Source: Actinostola sp. cb2023
Lineage: Eukaryota; Cnidaria; Anthozoa; Actiniaria; Actinostolidae
NCBI GenBank assembly: GCA_033675265.1
Contig: JAUJYZ010000337.1
Span: 182,001-246,000, forward strand
Length of the DNA stretch: 64,000 nucleotides
Direction of reading: 5' to 3'
Shown: one piece after another, positions 1 through 10,386 of the stretch
Numbering within the stretch: the first letter of the stretch is position 1
Layout: each line of letters begins with the position of its first letter
Notes under the pieces: model-generated
What the model saw: only the letters and a program-made list of their open reading frames with translations
The model's database searches: none
Told to the model about the DNA's origin: nothing
Translations under genes and position numbers: made by a program

Positions 1-95
1 CAAGGTTCAAATCACAAAATACTGAACCCACCAACTATTCAGCTTATATTGAATAGATTTTTAAAACAATCTCATAGGGGTTAGTTGCACTTTAA
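1..95. repeat. Diverged end of a TTAA-flanked palindromic MITE
   Basis: The segment resembles the right arm of the palindromic element at 8503-8967. Both carry CAAATCACAAAA, then CTGAA, then a run ending GCACTTTAA. It is truncated by the window edge or by decay. The match was judged by eye. Confidence 0.5.
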
Positions 96-104
96 TGCGC
101 TTGT

Positions 105-1130
105 ACATATATGCTTGCGTCAGGCCCCGCCGTTTCCGCCGCCTTATATATCTAGTTTTGAAACTAGTTTTGAGGCCAAGCACAAAATATTCCCTCCAGT
201 TTTGGTATAGTAATTCTAGCGTTTAACGTTCATATTAAGTTTTATTGTGATATTGTAGGTATTTTCGCAGGACCTAACTTAGCTCTAGAGATCTTTTATT
301 TCACGAGATGATTTCAAGAAGGTAGACGATGCCGAGTATGTGCGAGTATGACGAAAGAGGAGTAAAAATTTGGCTTCTTTTTCTGAGGTTTTACACAAAC
401 ACAAGGCATCAAATTACAATTGAAATCTTTAGATGTGTAATCAATAGGCCATTTCCGAGTTCCTTTTATCTCTGTTTCAAAACGAGTCTACGTGCGAAAC
501 CTTTCATATGAAAAGTGAGTTTTATTTACATGAAAAAGGAAAATCATTTGCATAAGAAAGGTTTAGCACGTAGACTCGTTTCGAAACAGAGATAAAAGGA
601 ACTCGGAATAGGGATGAGGTGGGCTCCCTGTGGTGATACTGGTAAATATTGTAATAGTCAAACGTGTTCCTATAAAATATAAGTGCATGTATCACACTTT
701 GCTCGTGTGACGAGTTTGTCTGAAATTGTAGGCAAAGTCTGAATTAAACTGCAAAGTTTGAAATGTATTTAGTAGCAATTTAATGACTCTTGGGCTTCCT
801 GTGGTAAGCAGTATTAAAACAAGACTCAAAGAAGAAAGTCAACAAAAACGAATCGGAAACGGTTCCTGCAAGCGTGTACAACATGCAAGATCATGGTTGT
901 GTCTTTATGACGGAAAATATCCGCACACATGTACAATTCGTGCAAGCAAAATGTATTCTCCATCATCGGTTCATTATCGATCAGGGCTTTGAATTTAGAT
1001 GAAACTCTGTGAAAAGCTTTTTGAATGAAAGAGAAAGAAGACTAAAACACGTGCAGTTAGCACAAGCACCGAGTAAGCAAGAAGGAAACAACTGATAAAG
1101 ATCTTACATTTTGTAAGCGTTCAACCACTT
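105..1130. repeat. Interspersed repeat, copy 1 (second copy split across 5212-10073)
   Basis: Three blocks recur in order at 5212-5800, about 6205-6275 and 9929-10073: one with TCTAGTTTTGAAACTAG, one with GATGATTTCAAGAAGG, and one with GAAACTCTGTGA followed by AAGCTTTTTGAATG. No long reading frame is present, so it looks non-autonomous or decayed. Copy 1 lacks the large insertions seen in copy 2 and has a 150-bp hairpin that copy 2 lacks. Confidence 0.75.
455..606. repeat. Long hairpin inserted in repeat copy 1
   Basis: Inverted arms of about 60 bp start with CCGAGTTCCTTTTATCTC at 455 and return as its reverse complement ending at 606. The matching site in copy 2 (near 5570-5585) goes straight from TGTAATCAAT to AGGGATGAG without the hairpin, so it behaves as an insertion. 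Confidence 0.75.
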
Positions 1131-1489
1131 TTCTGTATTTATTAGCATATCAATGAAGCTTCGCAGAATAGACTACACAAATCATACATAATATGAGTGA
1201 CTAGATGGAGCAATGGTCTAAAAGGGTTTATCTGAAGTTATGGCTTAGGGGCCGGATATACCCTCCCTCACTGGCCTTTTGGTTAGGACCTAGTTTTATG
1301 TAGCACCGGGATAGCGCGGGCGGGGCCGAAATCTTCACCCTTTACGTAAGTCGATTCAATGTCTCAGCTTCTTAGAATGTCTCGGGAGAATCGTCCCATT
1401 ATTTCTTTTTTCGAGTTTTGTTTTTCCTTTGATACGGGAGGGATGGGACCGTGACCAAAACAAGGAGCCAAAGGTCTGGAGTTCGAGTC

Positions 1490-1830
1490 TCACAGGATCG
1501 TTCGATCTTTTATTATTATTTTTTTTTTTCCTTCTTTTTTCTTCTCTCTCTCTTCTCTTCTCTCCTCTCCTCTTCTCAGTTCTCTTCCATTTCATCACCA
1601 ATCTCTTCTCTTCTCAGATCTTCTATTCCATTCAATTCCATTCCATTCTCAGTTCTCTTCCATTCCATTTCATTCTCTTCTCTTCTTAGTTCTCTTCCAT
1701 TCCATTCTCTTCTCTTCCCTTTTATTCTCAGTTCTCTTCTATTCCATTCCATTCTCTTCTCTTCTATTCTTAGTTCTCTTCCATTTTCTTCTCTTCTCAG
1801 TTCTCTTCCATTCAACTATTTCAACTATTT
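1490..1830. repeat. Pyrimidine-rich simple repeat (TTCCATTC / TCTCTTCTC)
   Basis: The top strand is almost purely C/T with irregular repeats of TTCCATTCCATTC and TCTCTTCTC. Reading frames across it are low-complexity and not credible as genes. Confidence 0.9.
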
Positions 1831-3430
1831 CAAGTTTATTACAAGAGATAACAAATATAAATTTACAAGTTTAACACCAACACCAAACGGAAGACGCGAG
1901 GACTTGATCCAAAATATTGATATTCTTAATCCATGGAAGTCCAAGTCTATTTTTCCCTTGCACAAGATCGAGACGAACTGTGTACAATGAATTAATCACA
2001 TGTATCAATAAACTGACATACTGCCAGAGCGCTTAGTGGAGACTTTTAGTTTGGCGACTCACGTTGTCGCGAAATTCTTCTACGTTCTTATACCTATCGC
2101 TTCATATGTTTATTCTTGTTTTATCAACTTTCTTTTGTTGGTTTTTAATTCATGATTTAGTCTTCGTAAGAATGAAGCGTTCTCCAATGATTTCGACTCT
2201 GATGAAGCAAAAGTTGGATAGCGGCGCCAACATAACAATTAAACCACATAAATGTGCACTTTGCTAAAGAACTTCTTCGCCGAAAGATAGTCGAAAAACA
2301 ACTGAAACTTTCAACCGACGAACCGTGCCTTAAAGAGCGGCAAAGAACACTAAAACAAGAGGGTTAACACTGAATGTATGCGAAGTTCATTCGCCAAAGG
2401 CGTCTTCAGTTCAAAGAAGGCAAGAAAGCAGGCACTCCAAGATCAGCCGATGAATAAAAATGCGATAAAATCTTCATCCAGGCCAGAAAAAGAAGCTCCT
2501 CTGTACCTCACTTCGCTGTTTTAGAAGGAACTTTGTGTCAATGTCGAGAATTTTCGACAAAATCCTACTTCAGTTAGCTTCAAAGTTCGTGATTCCTTTT
2601 GCTGCGTTTAAGATAACAATTGCTAATTAGCAAAACACACCGGCGGTTTGGAATATTCATTACCTTGGTTCTCACTGCTAGTCCTGCACAAGTTTAATTA
2701 GGTTCTTCGTAATAAAGAGATTATCCATGATACCAGATCGTTGAATTCCTTCTCAGAAAGAGCAGAAGATGTTCGTTTTTTGGCCGGGTTTTGAACTGGC
2801 CTTTTTAACTAGTAGCTTTGTTTTTAGAAGTTCAGTCGCACTTGAAGTTTTGATATAAATAATAATACCTGGAGTTGCTTTTTTGTTTCAGTGTTTTTAA
2901 TGTTTTCAATCATTGTTCTTCCTCGCTTGATGAAGTACTGAAGTCGGCAAACGACGAAACTGATCTGAAATTTCACTAGATTCTGATTCTTTTATTAGAA
3001 TCACTGGAACTACACGGTACGCTTTCGGCCGACATTGAAAGCAAAGCTAGCAGTGTTGAATATGACGTCAAATTCCTATTGTGTAAGAAGCGACATGATT
3101 GGTTAATCGCGCGGAATTTTTAATGAGTGTTCTATTTTTAGCCCAATTTGTGCATTTGATGTCACACAAACCTATTATAGGAGAGGAAGGCTCCTAGTAA
3201 TGGGCTCCTGCTATAATATATTATCCTGTGCGGTTAACACAAGCCTGTATTTTTGTCCATTTCCTCGGTGATTATGGTATTACAAAGTAATACCATGGCA
3301 CTAGCTGAGTGATTAAATGTCCCCGAAGCCGAGGGAGGGTTAGTGGAAGTTCCGAGGCCATAAAACACTATAGACACTAGATCAGTCTAGATCAGTCTCA
3401 CAGAGGTCACCACAGGACCAGCACAGCTCT
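1831..3430. other. No gene recognised
   Basis: AT-rich sequence without a convincing reading frame, splice-compatible exon or tandem array. It may include old transposon remnants, but none could be named. Confidence 0.5.
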
Positions 3431-3480
3431 TACTAACCTTCAAGAAGTGACACTGCTGGCACCAAAGCCACCCGAGGGCA

Positions 3481-3590
3481 TTGGGGTTTGCGGCCGGGGT
3501 TTGCGGTGTTGCGGTGCTGGGCAATGTTTATTGCGGTGTTGCGGTGAAAATAAATAAACATTGCGGTGTTGCGGTGATATATCGTAAAAT
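3481..3590. repeat. GCGGTGTT-type short repeats
   Basis: Irregular copies of TTGCGGTGTTGCGGTG occur in three clusters separated by AT-rich spacers. Nothing indicates coding. Confidence 0.6.
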
Positions 3591-3597
3591 GTATGAT

Positions 3598-3694
3598 GTT
3601 GGGATCCCTGTGTACGTCCTGCGGGACGCACCCGCAGCAATGTGTTTCACTATGAACATTGCTGCGGGACGAGGACGCACACAGGGATCCCAAC
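3598..3694. repeat. Inverted repeat (hairpin)
   Basis: GTTGGGATCCCTGTGT at 3598 and its complement ACACAGGGATCCCAAC ending at 3694 bracket a second inverted pair built on GCAGCAATG/CATTGCTGC. The result is a nearly complete 97-bp foldback, probably a MITE remnant. Confidence 0.7.
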
Positions 3695-4080
3695 ATTATA
3701 CATTTCTATGCACAGGGAACCCAATATAATACGTATCGCGCGCGCGCTCTACCACAGGAAACCCATCAAAAAAAAAGACGCGCGCATAGAAATATATTTT
3801 TTTAATAATGATAAATAGACTCAGAAACAATGGTTGGGCTGCCTGTGGATCGATGTCTAGCCGTGGTAGTCTCCCTTTACTTCCGTCGCGAGCGTTGCGT
3901 GACGGAATCGAACTAAAAACGGATGCGAGGGAGTGAATACATCCCACTCCTGAAAACCATGATATAATGCAGGTCACCCTGTTGCTTATTGTATCACGAC
4001 AAAACCAACGGCTCTTTTGATGAAGGTGTCTCACTTTGAATATTTCTTTATTTTCATTCTTATTTCTAGGCACCGTTGTC

Positions 4081-4993
4081 ATGGTAACCAAGGCCTCACT
4101 ACTGTCGTGTGCCGTCCTAACCTTGTTTCTCCAATCAACGTACGCGCCATCGCGGGGTACAAAACAATGTCAACTGCCTCCAGTATGGAAGGTCGATGGA
4201 GTGGATCCTGTGGCTGATGCGCGTGCAAGAGGTGATGTGACGGTTGTTACGTTGCTTATATCTCACTGATCTTTCTGTCTGCGCCAAGCTCGCACACTCG
4301 ATGCTTTTAGGAGCATTCTGGTGAGCTTTCCGCACATATACCAATTGGAGGGCGTGTCTTTTATGGTGCTGAATGGTCGTAACGGATCAAGCACTTTTTC
4401 CTGGTACAAGAAGAATATCTATTTCCCAGCCTACCAGGAACCATCCAATCAAACGTACTGGGAGGCCTTGGATGGTGATAGAGGTGACATACTTGTCTAT
4501 GATCGATGTGGAAGACTGTCTTCTCATCTCAAGTTGCCAAAAAGCGACCTCACTTACTCTTTTGTATGGTGAGTTAACTAAAGGGACACAAACAGCATTT
4601 TGTTCAGTTGCATTTAGCTGCCCCATGCGGGAGCTCCAACGAAAGTGTGGAGAGGAAACAGGAAGGAAAATGAGAGAGGGTATCACCTTCGTTCTTTCTC
4701 GACCCACCACTTTTTTGTCCACAGGTAATAACATTTTAAAGGAAATTAAAAAAAAGTATCGTCATTGCGACCCTTGTACGGAAGGACATTTTTAGCACTG
4801 TCTAATAGTTTATTTTCATTTCTTTAGGAAAGCTATATTTAGAGCCAGTAAAAATGGAGTTTGCGGAAAATGTGGGAGCCCACCGACAAGCCAGGTATCG
4901 ACCAGCGGTAGCAATTCAACACGTCCTGTTTCTATAGCAACAACTGTTCCAGCGCCGACGTCAAAGCCAGTGGTGAAGAAATCTCAAGGTTAA
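4081..4993 (+). CDS. Selenoprotein P-like protein with in-frame TGA (Sec)
   Basis: Model: coding exons 4081-4568 (after an acceptor at 4068-4069) and 4828-4993, joined in phase; 217 residues if the TGA at 4267-4269 is read as selenocysteine. The start gives a hydrophobic signal peptide (MVTKASLLSCAVLTLFLQST). The mature part begins CQLPPVWKVDG, then GDVTVVTLLISH-U-SFCLRQA, matching the selenoprotein P N-terminal thioredoxin-like domain and its U-x-x-C redox motif (residues 63-66). The same frame stays open for 99 codons after the TGA and keeps family-like sequence (LEGVSFMVLNG, YDRCGRLSSHL), which argues against TGA being the true stop. Exon 2 contributes VCGKCG, resembling the family's CGNC, then a Ser/Thr/Pro-rich tail with no further TGA, so the Sec-rich C-terminal tail of vertebrate SELENOP is absent. 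In the family the protein is secreted and handles selenium or redox chemistry. Exon 2 could instead splice at AAG|GTTAAT near 4988. No SECIS was found by eye. Confidence 0.8.
4267..4269 (+). other. Candidate selenocysteine codon (TGA)
   Basis: The codon sits between CAC (His) and TCT-TTC-TGT (Ser-Phe-Cys), giving U-S-F-C. Homology to selenoprotein P runs across it in one frame. Confidence 0.75.
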
Positions 4994-5055
4994 TTCTAAC
5001 CATGAGATGACAAGGTTCTTGACATAGAAAACAGCTTATTATCAGACTTTTTATT

Positions 5056-5061
5056 AATAAA
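5056..5061 (+). terminator. Polyadenylation signal AATAAA of the selenoprotein P-like gene
   Basis: AATAAA lies 63 bp after the predicted stop, inside TTATTAATAAAATCC. It is the first canonical signal downstream and precedes the next interspersed repeat. Confidence 0.5.
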
Positions 5062-5293
5062 ATCCCTTTTTAATTTGTTTTTAAAAAGCTATTACCAAAA
5101 ACGTTGTTCAGCCCGGTTGACACTAACAACGCGAAGCATAGGAAAACGGCCCAACGCAAGCATATAAGCGCAAGCTACACAGGCAATGGAAACGATTGAT
5201 CCTCTCGTGTACTTGTACTTATGCTTGCGTCAGGCCTTATATATCTAGTTTTGAAACTAGTTTTGAGGCCAAGCACAAATTTCTCCCCCTAGA

Positions 5294-5319
5294 CCCCCCC
5301 CCCCCCCCCCCCCCCCCCC
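5294..5319. repeat. Poly-C tract (about 26)
   Basis: An uninterrupted C run. Its length is likely polymorphic or uncertain in the assembly. Confidence 0.9.
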
Positions 5320-5808
5320 TCCCCAGTTTTGGTAGTTCTACCGTTTAGCGTTCATATTAAGTTTTTTATTGTGATATTGTAGGTATTTTCGCAGGACCTA
5401 ACTTAGCTCTAGAGATCTTTTGTTTCACATGAGATGATTTCAAGAAGGTAGACGATGCCGAGTATGTGCGAGTATGACGAAAGAGGAGTAAAAAATGGCT
5501 TCTTTTTCTGAGGTTTTCACGTAAACACAAGGCATCAAATTACAATTGAAATCTTTAAATGTGTAATCAATATTGAACTAGGGATGAGTTATCCCTGTGG
5601 TGATACTGGTAAATATTGTAATAGTCAAACGTGTTCGGCTATAAAATATAAGTGCATGTATCACACTTTGCTCGTGTGACGAGTTTGTCTGAAATTGTAG
5701 GCAAAGTCTGAATTAAACTGCAAAGTTTGAAATGTATTTGGTAACAATCTAATTACTCTTGGGCTTCCTGTGGTAAGCAGTATTAAAACAAGGAGGGGAG
5801 GGGGACGT

Positions 5809-5850
<42 letters not shown>
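5809..5850. repeat. Poly-G tract (about 42)
   Basis: An uninterrupted G run following GGACGTGG. Its length is at risk of sequencing or assembly error. Confidence 0.9.
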
Positions 5851-5851
<1 letters not shown>

Positions 5852-6544
5852 ATAGCTGATATCAAAATACACCGTCATACTACATCTTAAATTGAAATTT
5901 GAAACAACAGTAGTAATGTTTTGGAAACAACCGGAATACCGGAATACGCTAAAGAAATTTGAATTTCACCGAATACCGTAGCCCTAGACTGATTCCATAA
6001 GGTCCGCAGTTCGCTCTCTGTCGATCCTGATGTCGCTCTCTAAAAGGAGCGAAAACAGCGAATTATGAAATCAGTCTAACCGTAGCCCCAAATCGCCAAA
6101 TACCGCAGACCAGGACGATACAGCAATACCGCATCTCGAAATAAAAAATACCGTAATATCGCACAAAAAATCGACGGATACCGCAATACCGCGATCCCCC
6201 ATGTCCCTCTCAACAAGACTCAAAGAAGAAAGTCAACAAAAACAAATCGGAAACGGCTCCCCTGCAAAGGTGTACAATAAGCCCTTTCACGGTTTTTCGC
6301 CGCCATTTTGAATTGGGGCAAACTTGGCAAAATTTATAGAAATCTGGATCACTTTGACTTGCCGTAACTCCGCTCGATTTTGTTGAATTTTCAAAATTTA
6401 AACTTCGATAATCATGCAGCAAGCATGCATATCAGTTGTCGGACTGAAAATAAGACCAATGTAGGTGTTTTAACTACCTTTTTCGAGTCAATCTTCTTTT
6501 CACGAATGGATCTTAAAATTTCGGGGTGTTCGGAAAACTAAGAC

Positions 6545-6578
6545 CCCCAAAACTAAGACCCTAAGACCCTAAGAAATT
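6545..6578 (-). repeat. Telomere-like ACCCTAAG repeats (left foldback arm)
   Basis: Several AAGACCCTAAGACCCTAAG units are present; on the other strand they read CTTAGGGTC. They mirror 9571-9614 in the right arm. Confidence 0.7.
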
Positions 6579-7156
6579 ATAAAATGTCCAAATCAGGCAA
6601 ATCCAATGTTCTGTACTTTAATAAAAAAAAGAAGAGAACAGAGGAAAGGCTGTGTTCGCACCACGTTTAGCTTCAAAATTCCATGAGTTTCTCTGCCGTC
6701 TGAGCCGGTGATAGTTGGTTCGATGATATCGAATAGAACTTAAAATATCCTGTCTTTTCGGCTTTCCATGAATAAAACTACCCCCAGAATAACAGCTTCT
6801 TACTTTGAGGAGTAAAATTCACGTGTCCAGTGGTTTTCCAGTGGTAGTTTTTCAAATCAGTTGGCAAGATAAGTTTTTACGGATAGTCAGTAGCCGCCAT
6901 ATTTAACACAGGTAACCCAAACACAATTATGCCCTACCACAGGAAACCCATAGAGCCGGTCCTAATGGAAGGAAACAGCGTTCCTCCTTTAGACTTATCA
7001 ACCAAAAGAACCATACGCGGTTTAAAACATCAAGAAGATGGATTTAATATGTAAATATGTCATTCAAGAATGAAATTAACTAATTGGAAGAATAGTTCTT
7101 GTCATTCTCGTCCCCAGACCCTTCTCAGCTTTCTAACGAAAAATCGTAGGCTCTGG

Positions 7157-7858
7157 TCATTCTCGTACCCAGAGCCCACTCCTCATTTGGTTCGTCGCGG
7201 GCTCTGGGAAACCCTGAAATTTTAGCGAATTTCATTGGCTGTTGAAATCAACAATGAATGATCGTATTTGATTGGTCCATGAGATAAACAAAGATTCAAA
7301 CTTGCAAAGCGAACGAAGCGAATGACAGCGACGGTTGTAGTAATTTCATACAATATTATTTTCAAAAACTATATACCTTTTTTGAATAATAAATCAATGG
7401 AAACTGTGTAGACATAAATTCGTGAAGGGAGATCTAACAATACATAAATTATAAAAGTAACGGCTACAGACACAATCTGGACACAATCGATCGTACTCGC
7501 TTTGAGCATTCAAAGGAATATTTTTATAATTCGAGAGAAACAATAACAAAGCGGAAGACAGGAAGGCTCACATGCAAGATTATATTAGAACATGTATTTA
7601 TCGTCCAGCCTTTATCGCAACAGAGCAAGAGAAGAACCGGTGATGAACGTCGAAGGGCTTTTAAACGGCTACACGAAGATAAATGTACAAACTTGTGTAC
7701 TTGTTACATTGTTTGAATATTCAAACCAACGTGAACACTACGTAGCCAGTAGACTCTTCCACAGTACCCGCTCTCAGCGGTCTTTAGTATGAAAGCAACA
7801 GGGTTTCCCAGAGCCCGCGACAAACCAAATGAGGAGTGGGCTCTGGGTACGAGAATGA
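7157..7858. mobile_element. hAT-like MITE nested in the outer element
   Basis: About 60 bp of nearly perfect inverted repeat starts TCATTCTCGTACCCAGAGCC and ends with its complement. The 8-bp duplication GGCTCTGG is present at 7149-7156 and 7859-7866. The TIR shares its first bases with the outer element, so both belong to one family. The interior has no credible gene. Confidence 0.85.
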
Positions 7859-8502
7859 GGCTCTGGTAAGAGACAAACCGGAAGACCCAGATTCTAGGTC
7901 GTCAGATACGCGCATGCTCAATATTTTCTAACTTCCGGTGACAGAATTGATCAGAATTGTCGGACTTCAGCGAAGTACGATGCTCTAGAAACCGACTTTA
8001 ATAATATATATTTCAGTTTAAAAGAAAAACAGATATCAGCGGCATATAGTATGAAGAATTTCGAGTTCATTCTACAGCCCGCTACTCCATGCGTGTATTA
8101 CATTGTAACTGAATTACAGTGAAATCAGTTCAAAATATAATTTTAATCACGGTAAATATAAAAGCAAAAATATATTTAGCTAGATCTTCCGACGCTTGCG
8201 CTGGATATCTCCTCTACAACCATTCCAATTGCAAATAAAGCATTTATTCACTCAACGAACAAGAACAGACTGATCAGTGATCAGACACCGACGGCAAAAA
8301 GTGCTTCAGTTTTGAATAATAATTAGGTTCATGTTTTACCTTTCACATCACTGAAACTCTACAACGAGTTTGACGAACATAAACAAAGATTGATTTAAGC
8401 GAGTTAGTATTCTTCCCACAGGATACGGCAAATCTTTGATCCATCAAAGAATAACGGTTCGTTTTTGAGTGGTCTTGGAAATGATCATAGTAATTTCGCC
8501 AC

Positions 8503-8967
8503 TTAAAGTGCTTATGAAGCTTATTTTTTTATTTTGAAAATCGATTACATATGAAGTGAATAGTGGGATGTTTCAGTATTTTGTGATTTGAGCTTCGCAT
8601 TTGCGAGTTATAAAGGTTTGAAATCGTGATATGCTAATTCGGTGACGTCAAAGAAGGCTTTTGCTGTAACTTATTTATATTTTTTCAAGTATTGCTCTTT
8701 TCTGAAATAGAAAAAAAAGTTTAACATCTTTTATATAAATTGTAGAATAACTTTTTGCCAGTTTAATAATGTCAGTCGTTTGCAAAGGGGCGCTTTTGTA
8801 TAATAAATGATGCCTCCTTTGACGTCACTGAATTACCATATCACGATTTCAAACCTTTATAACTCGCAAATGCGAAGCTCAAATCACAAAACACTGAAAT
8901 ATCCCACTATTCACTTCATATGTTATCGATTTTCAAAATAAAAAAATAAGCTTCATAAGCACTTTAA
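8503..8967. mobile_element. Palindromic MITE flanked by TTAA (piggyBac-like)
   Basis: Arms of about 160 bp (8503-8665 and 8808-8967) are inverted copies starting AGTGCTTATGAAGC and ending GCTTCATAAGCACT, each bordered by TTAA. TTAA duplications are typical of piggyBac-type elements. It lies inside the outer hAT-like element. Confidence 0.8.
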
Positions 8968-9570
8968 CACTTCGACAATGGAGGAGCAGATATCCGACTT
9001 GGCAAAAACAAGAATCTCACGTGCTGTGTTAAGGACTTAAAAGTGCCAAAATTCGTATTCTCTTTGCATATTATTGTAGTTGTGCATATTTGTCGCTAAT
9101 TATGCATGAATTATTTCGACCAATCAAATTGAGGCTTGAGACGTCTCTTACCAGAGCCTACGATTTTTCGTTAGAAAGCTGAGAAGGGTCTGGGGACGAG
9201 AATGAGTTCTTGTATATCCCTGTGTGTATGGGAATTGTGTATGGGTTACCTGTGTCAAAGATGGCGGCTGCTTTGTCGCTGCCGTAAGACATGACTTATC
9301 TTGACTGATTGATTTGAAAAACTGCCACTGGAAAACCACTGGATACGTGAATTTTACTCCTCAAAGTAAGAAGCTGTTTTTCTGGGGGTGGTTTTATTCA
9401 TGAAAAGCCGAAAAAGTCGAAAAGACAGGATATTTTAAGTCCTATTCGGCATATCATCGAGTTCGGCAATTTATCACTCAAACTTTTTTGAACTAGCTGA
9501 ACTGAACGTCACCCAATTAATATTAAAGTACAGAACATTGGATTTGCCTGATTTGGACATTTTATAATTT

Positions 9571-9614
9571 CTTAGGGTCTTAGGTCTTAGGGTCTTAGGG
9601 TCTTAGGGTCTTAG
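9571..9614 (+). repeat. Telomere-like TTAGGGTC repeats (right foldback arm)
   Basis: Five near-tandem copies of CTTAGGGT with a C spacer. They resemble but do not equal the animal telomere unit TTAGGG. Confidence 0.75.
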
Positions 9615-10386
9615 TTTCGGGGGTCTTAGTTTTCCGAACACCCTAAAATTTCGAGCTAATTTGCATATTCACGTGCCAAACGTTTTATTTTGAAAACAAA
9701 AATCTTTTTTTCTCGATTTGTAGCCTTCCAATACCCATCATATTATAGGACATAAATAACAGGAAAACATATTTTCTAAAATTGTAAGTTTTTGAAAATC
9801 CAACGAAATCGAGCGGAGTTATGGCAAGTCAAAGTGATCCAGATTTCTATTAATTTTGCAGAGTTTGCCCCAATTCAAAATGATTGATGATTGAAAGTGA
9901 TATATTATGCGGATTCATTAATATATCTGGGCTTTGAATTTAGATGAAACTCTGTGATAAGCTTTTTGAATGAAAGAGAAAGAAGACTAAAACACATGCA
10001 GTTAGCACAAGCACCGAGTAAGCAAGAAGGAAACAACTGATAAAGATCTACATTTTGTAAGCGTTCAACCACTTCTCTGTAATATACAGCTAATTCAGAA
10101 AGCGTTGTCGGCGATCGACTTCAATCCTACGCGACTAGACCGAAAAGGAGTATGGGTAAATATCAATGCTTCTATAAATACACTATCAAAAAAGAACGTC
10201 TATCACGGAATATGAATCATTTCACAAATAGAAGATGGATTTCTATATATGTTCTATACAAAAATGATGCACACCTGAGCTCTTGAAATGCTAGCAAGTG
10301 GATGCAAGAGCTCAGAAGTGCATACATAGAAAGCCATCTTCTATTTATTTTATATTATAAAAAGTCGAAAATTATGGAGTATTTCA

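Larger units (their letters stand above)
7102..9205. mobile_element. hAT-like TIR element (outer)
   Basis: Terminal inverted repeats begin TCATTCTCGTCCCCAGACCC at 7102 and end with the complement at 9205; the repeat continues through CTTTCTAACG and CGTAGGCTCTGG. GTTCTTG directly flanks both ends, a 7-8 bp target duplication. The left TIR is itself split by a second element at 7157-7858. No transposase frame was seen. hAT assignment rests on duplication length only. Confidence 0.7.
6303..9884. mobile_element. Large foldback element with ~630-650 bp inverted arms
   Basis: The left arm 6303-6928 returns as its diverged reverse complement at 9233-9884. Matched landmarks include CCATTTTGAATTGGGGC versus GCCCCAATTCAAAATG, the ACCCTAAG/CTTAGGGT clusters, and CACAGGTAACCCA versus TGGGTTACCTGTG. 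The centre was only about 170 bp before a 2.1-kb hAT-like element inserted at 7102-9205. No transposase frame is visible, so it is probably non-autonomous. Confidence 0.8.
5212..10073. repeat. Interspersed repeat, copy 2, interrupted by nested transposons
   Basis: 5212-5800, about 6205-6275 and 9929-10073 match copy 1 (105-1130) in order. The interval 6303-9884 is a large foldback carrying further insertions. A C tract (5294-5319) and a G tract (5809-5850) also interrupt this copy. Confidence 0.75.

Noticed and set aside
1356..1990. Frames over the pyrimidine-rich tract
   Set aside because: Low-complexity simple repeat.
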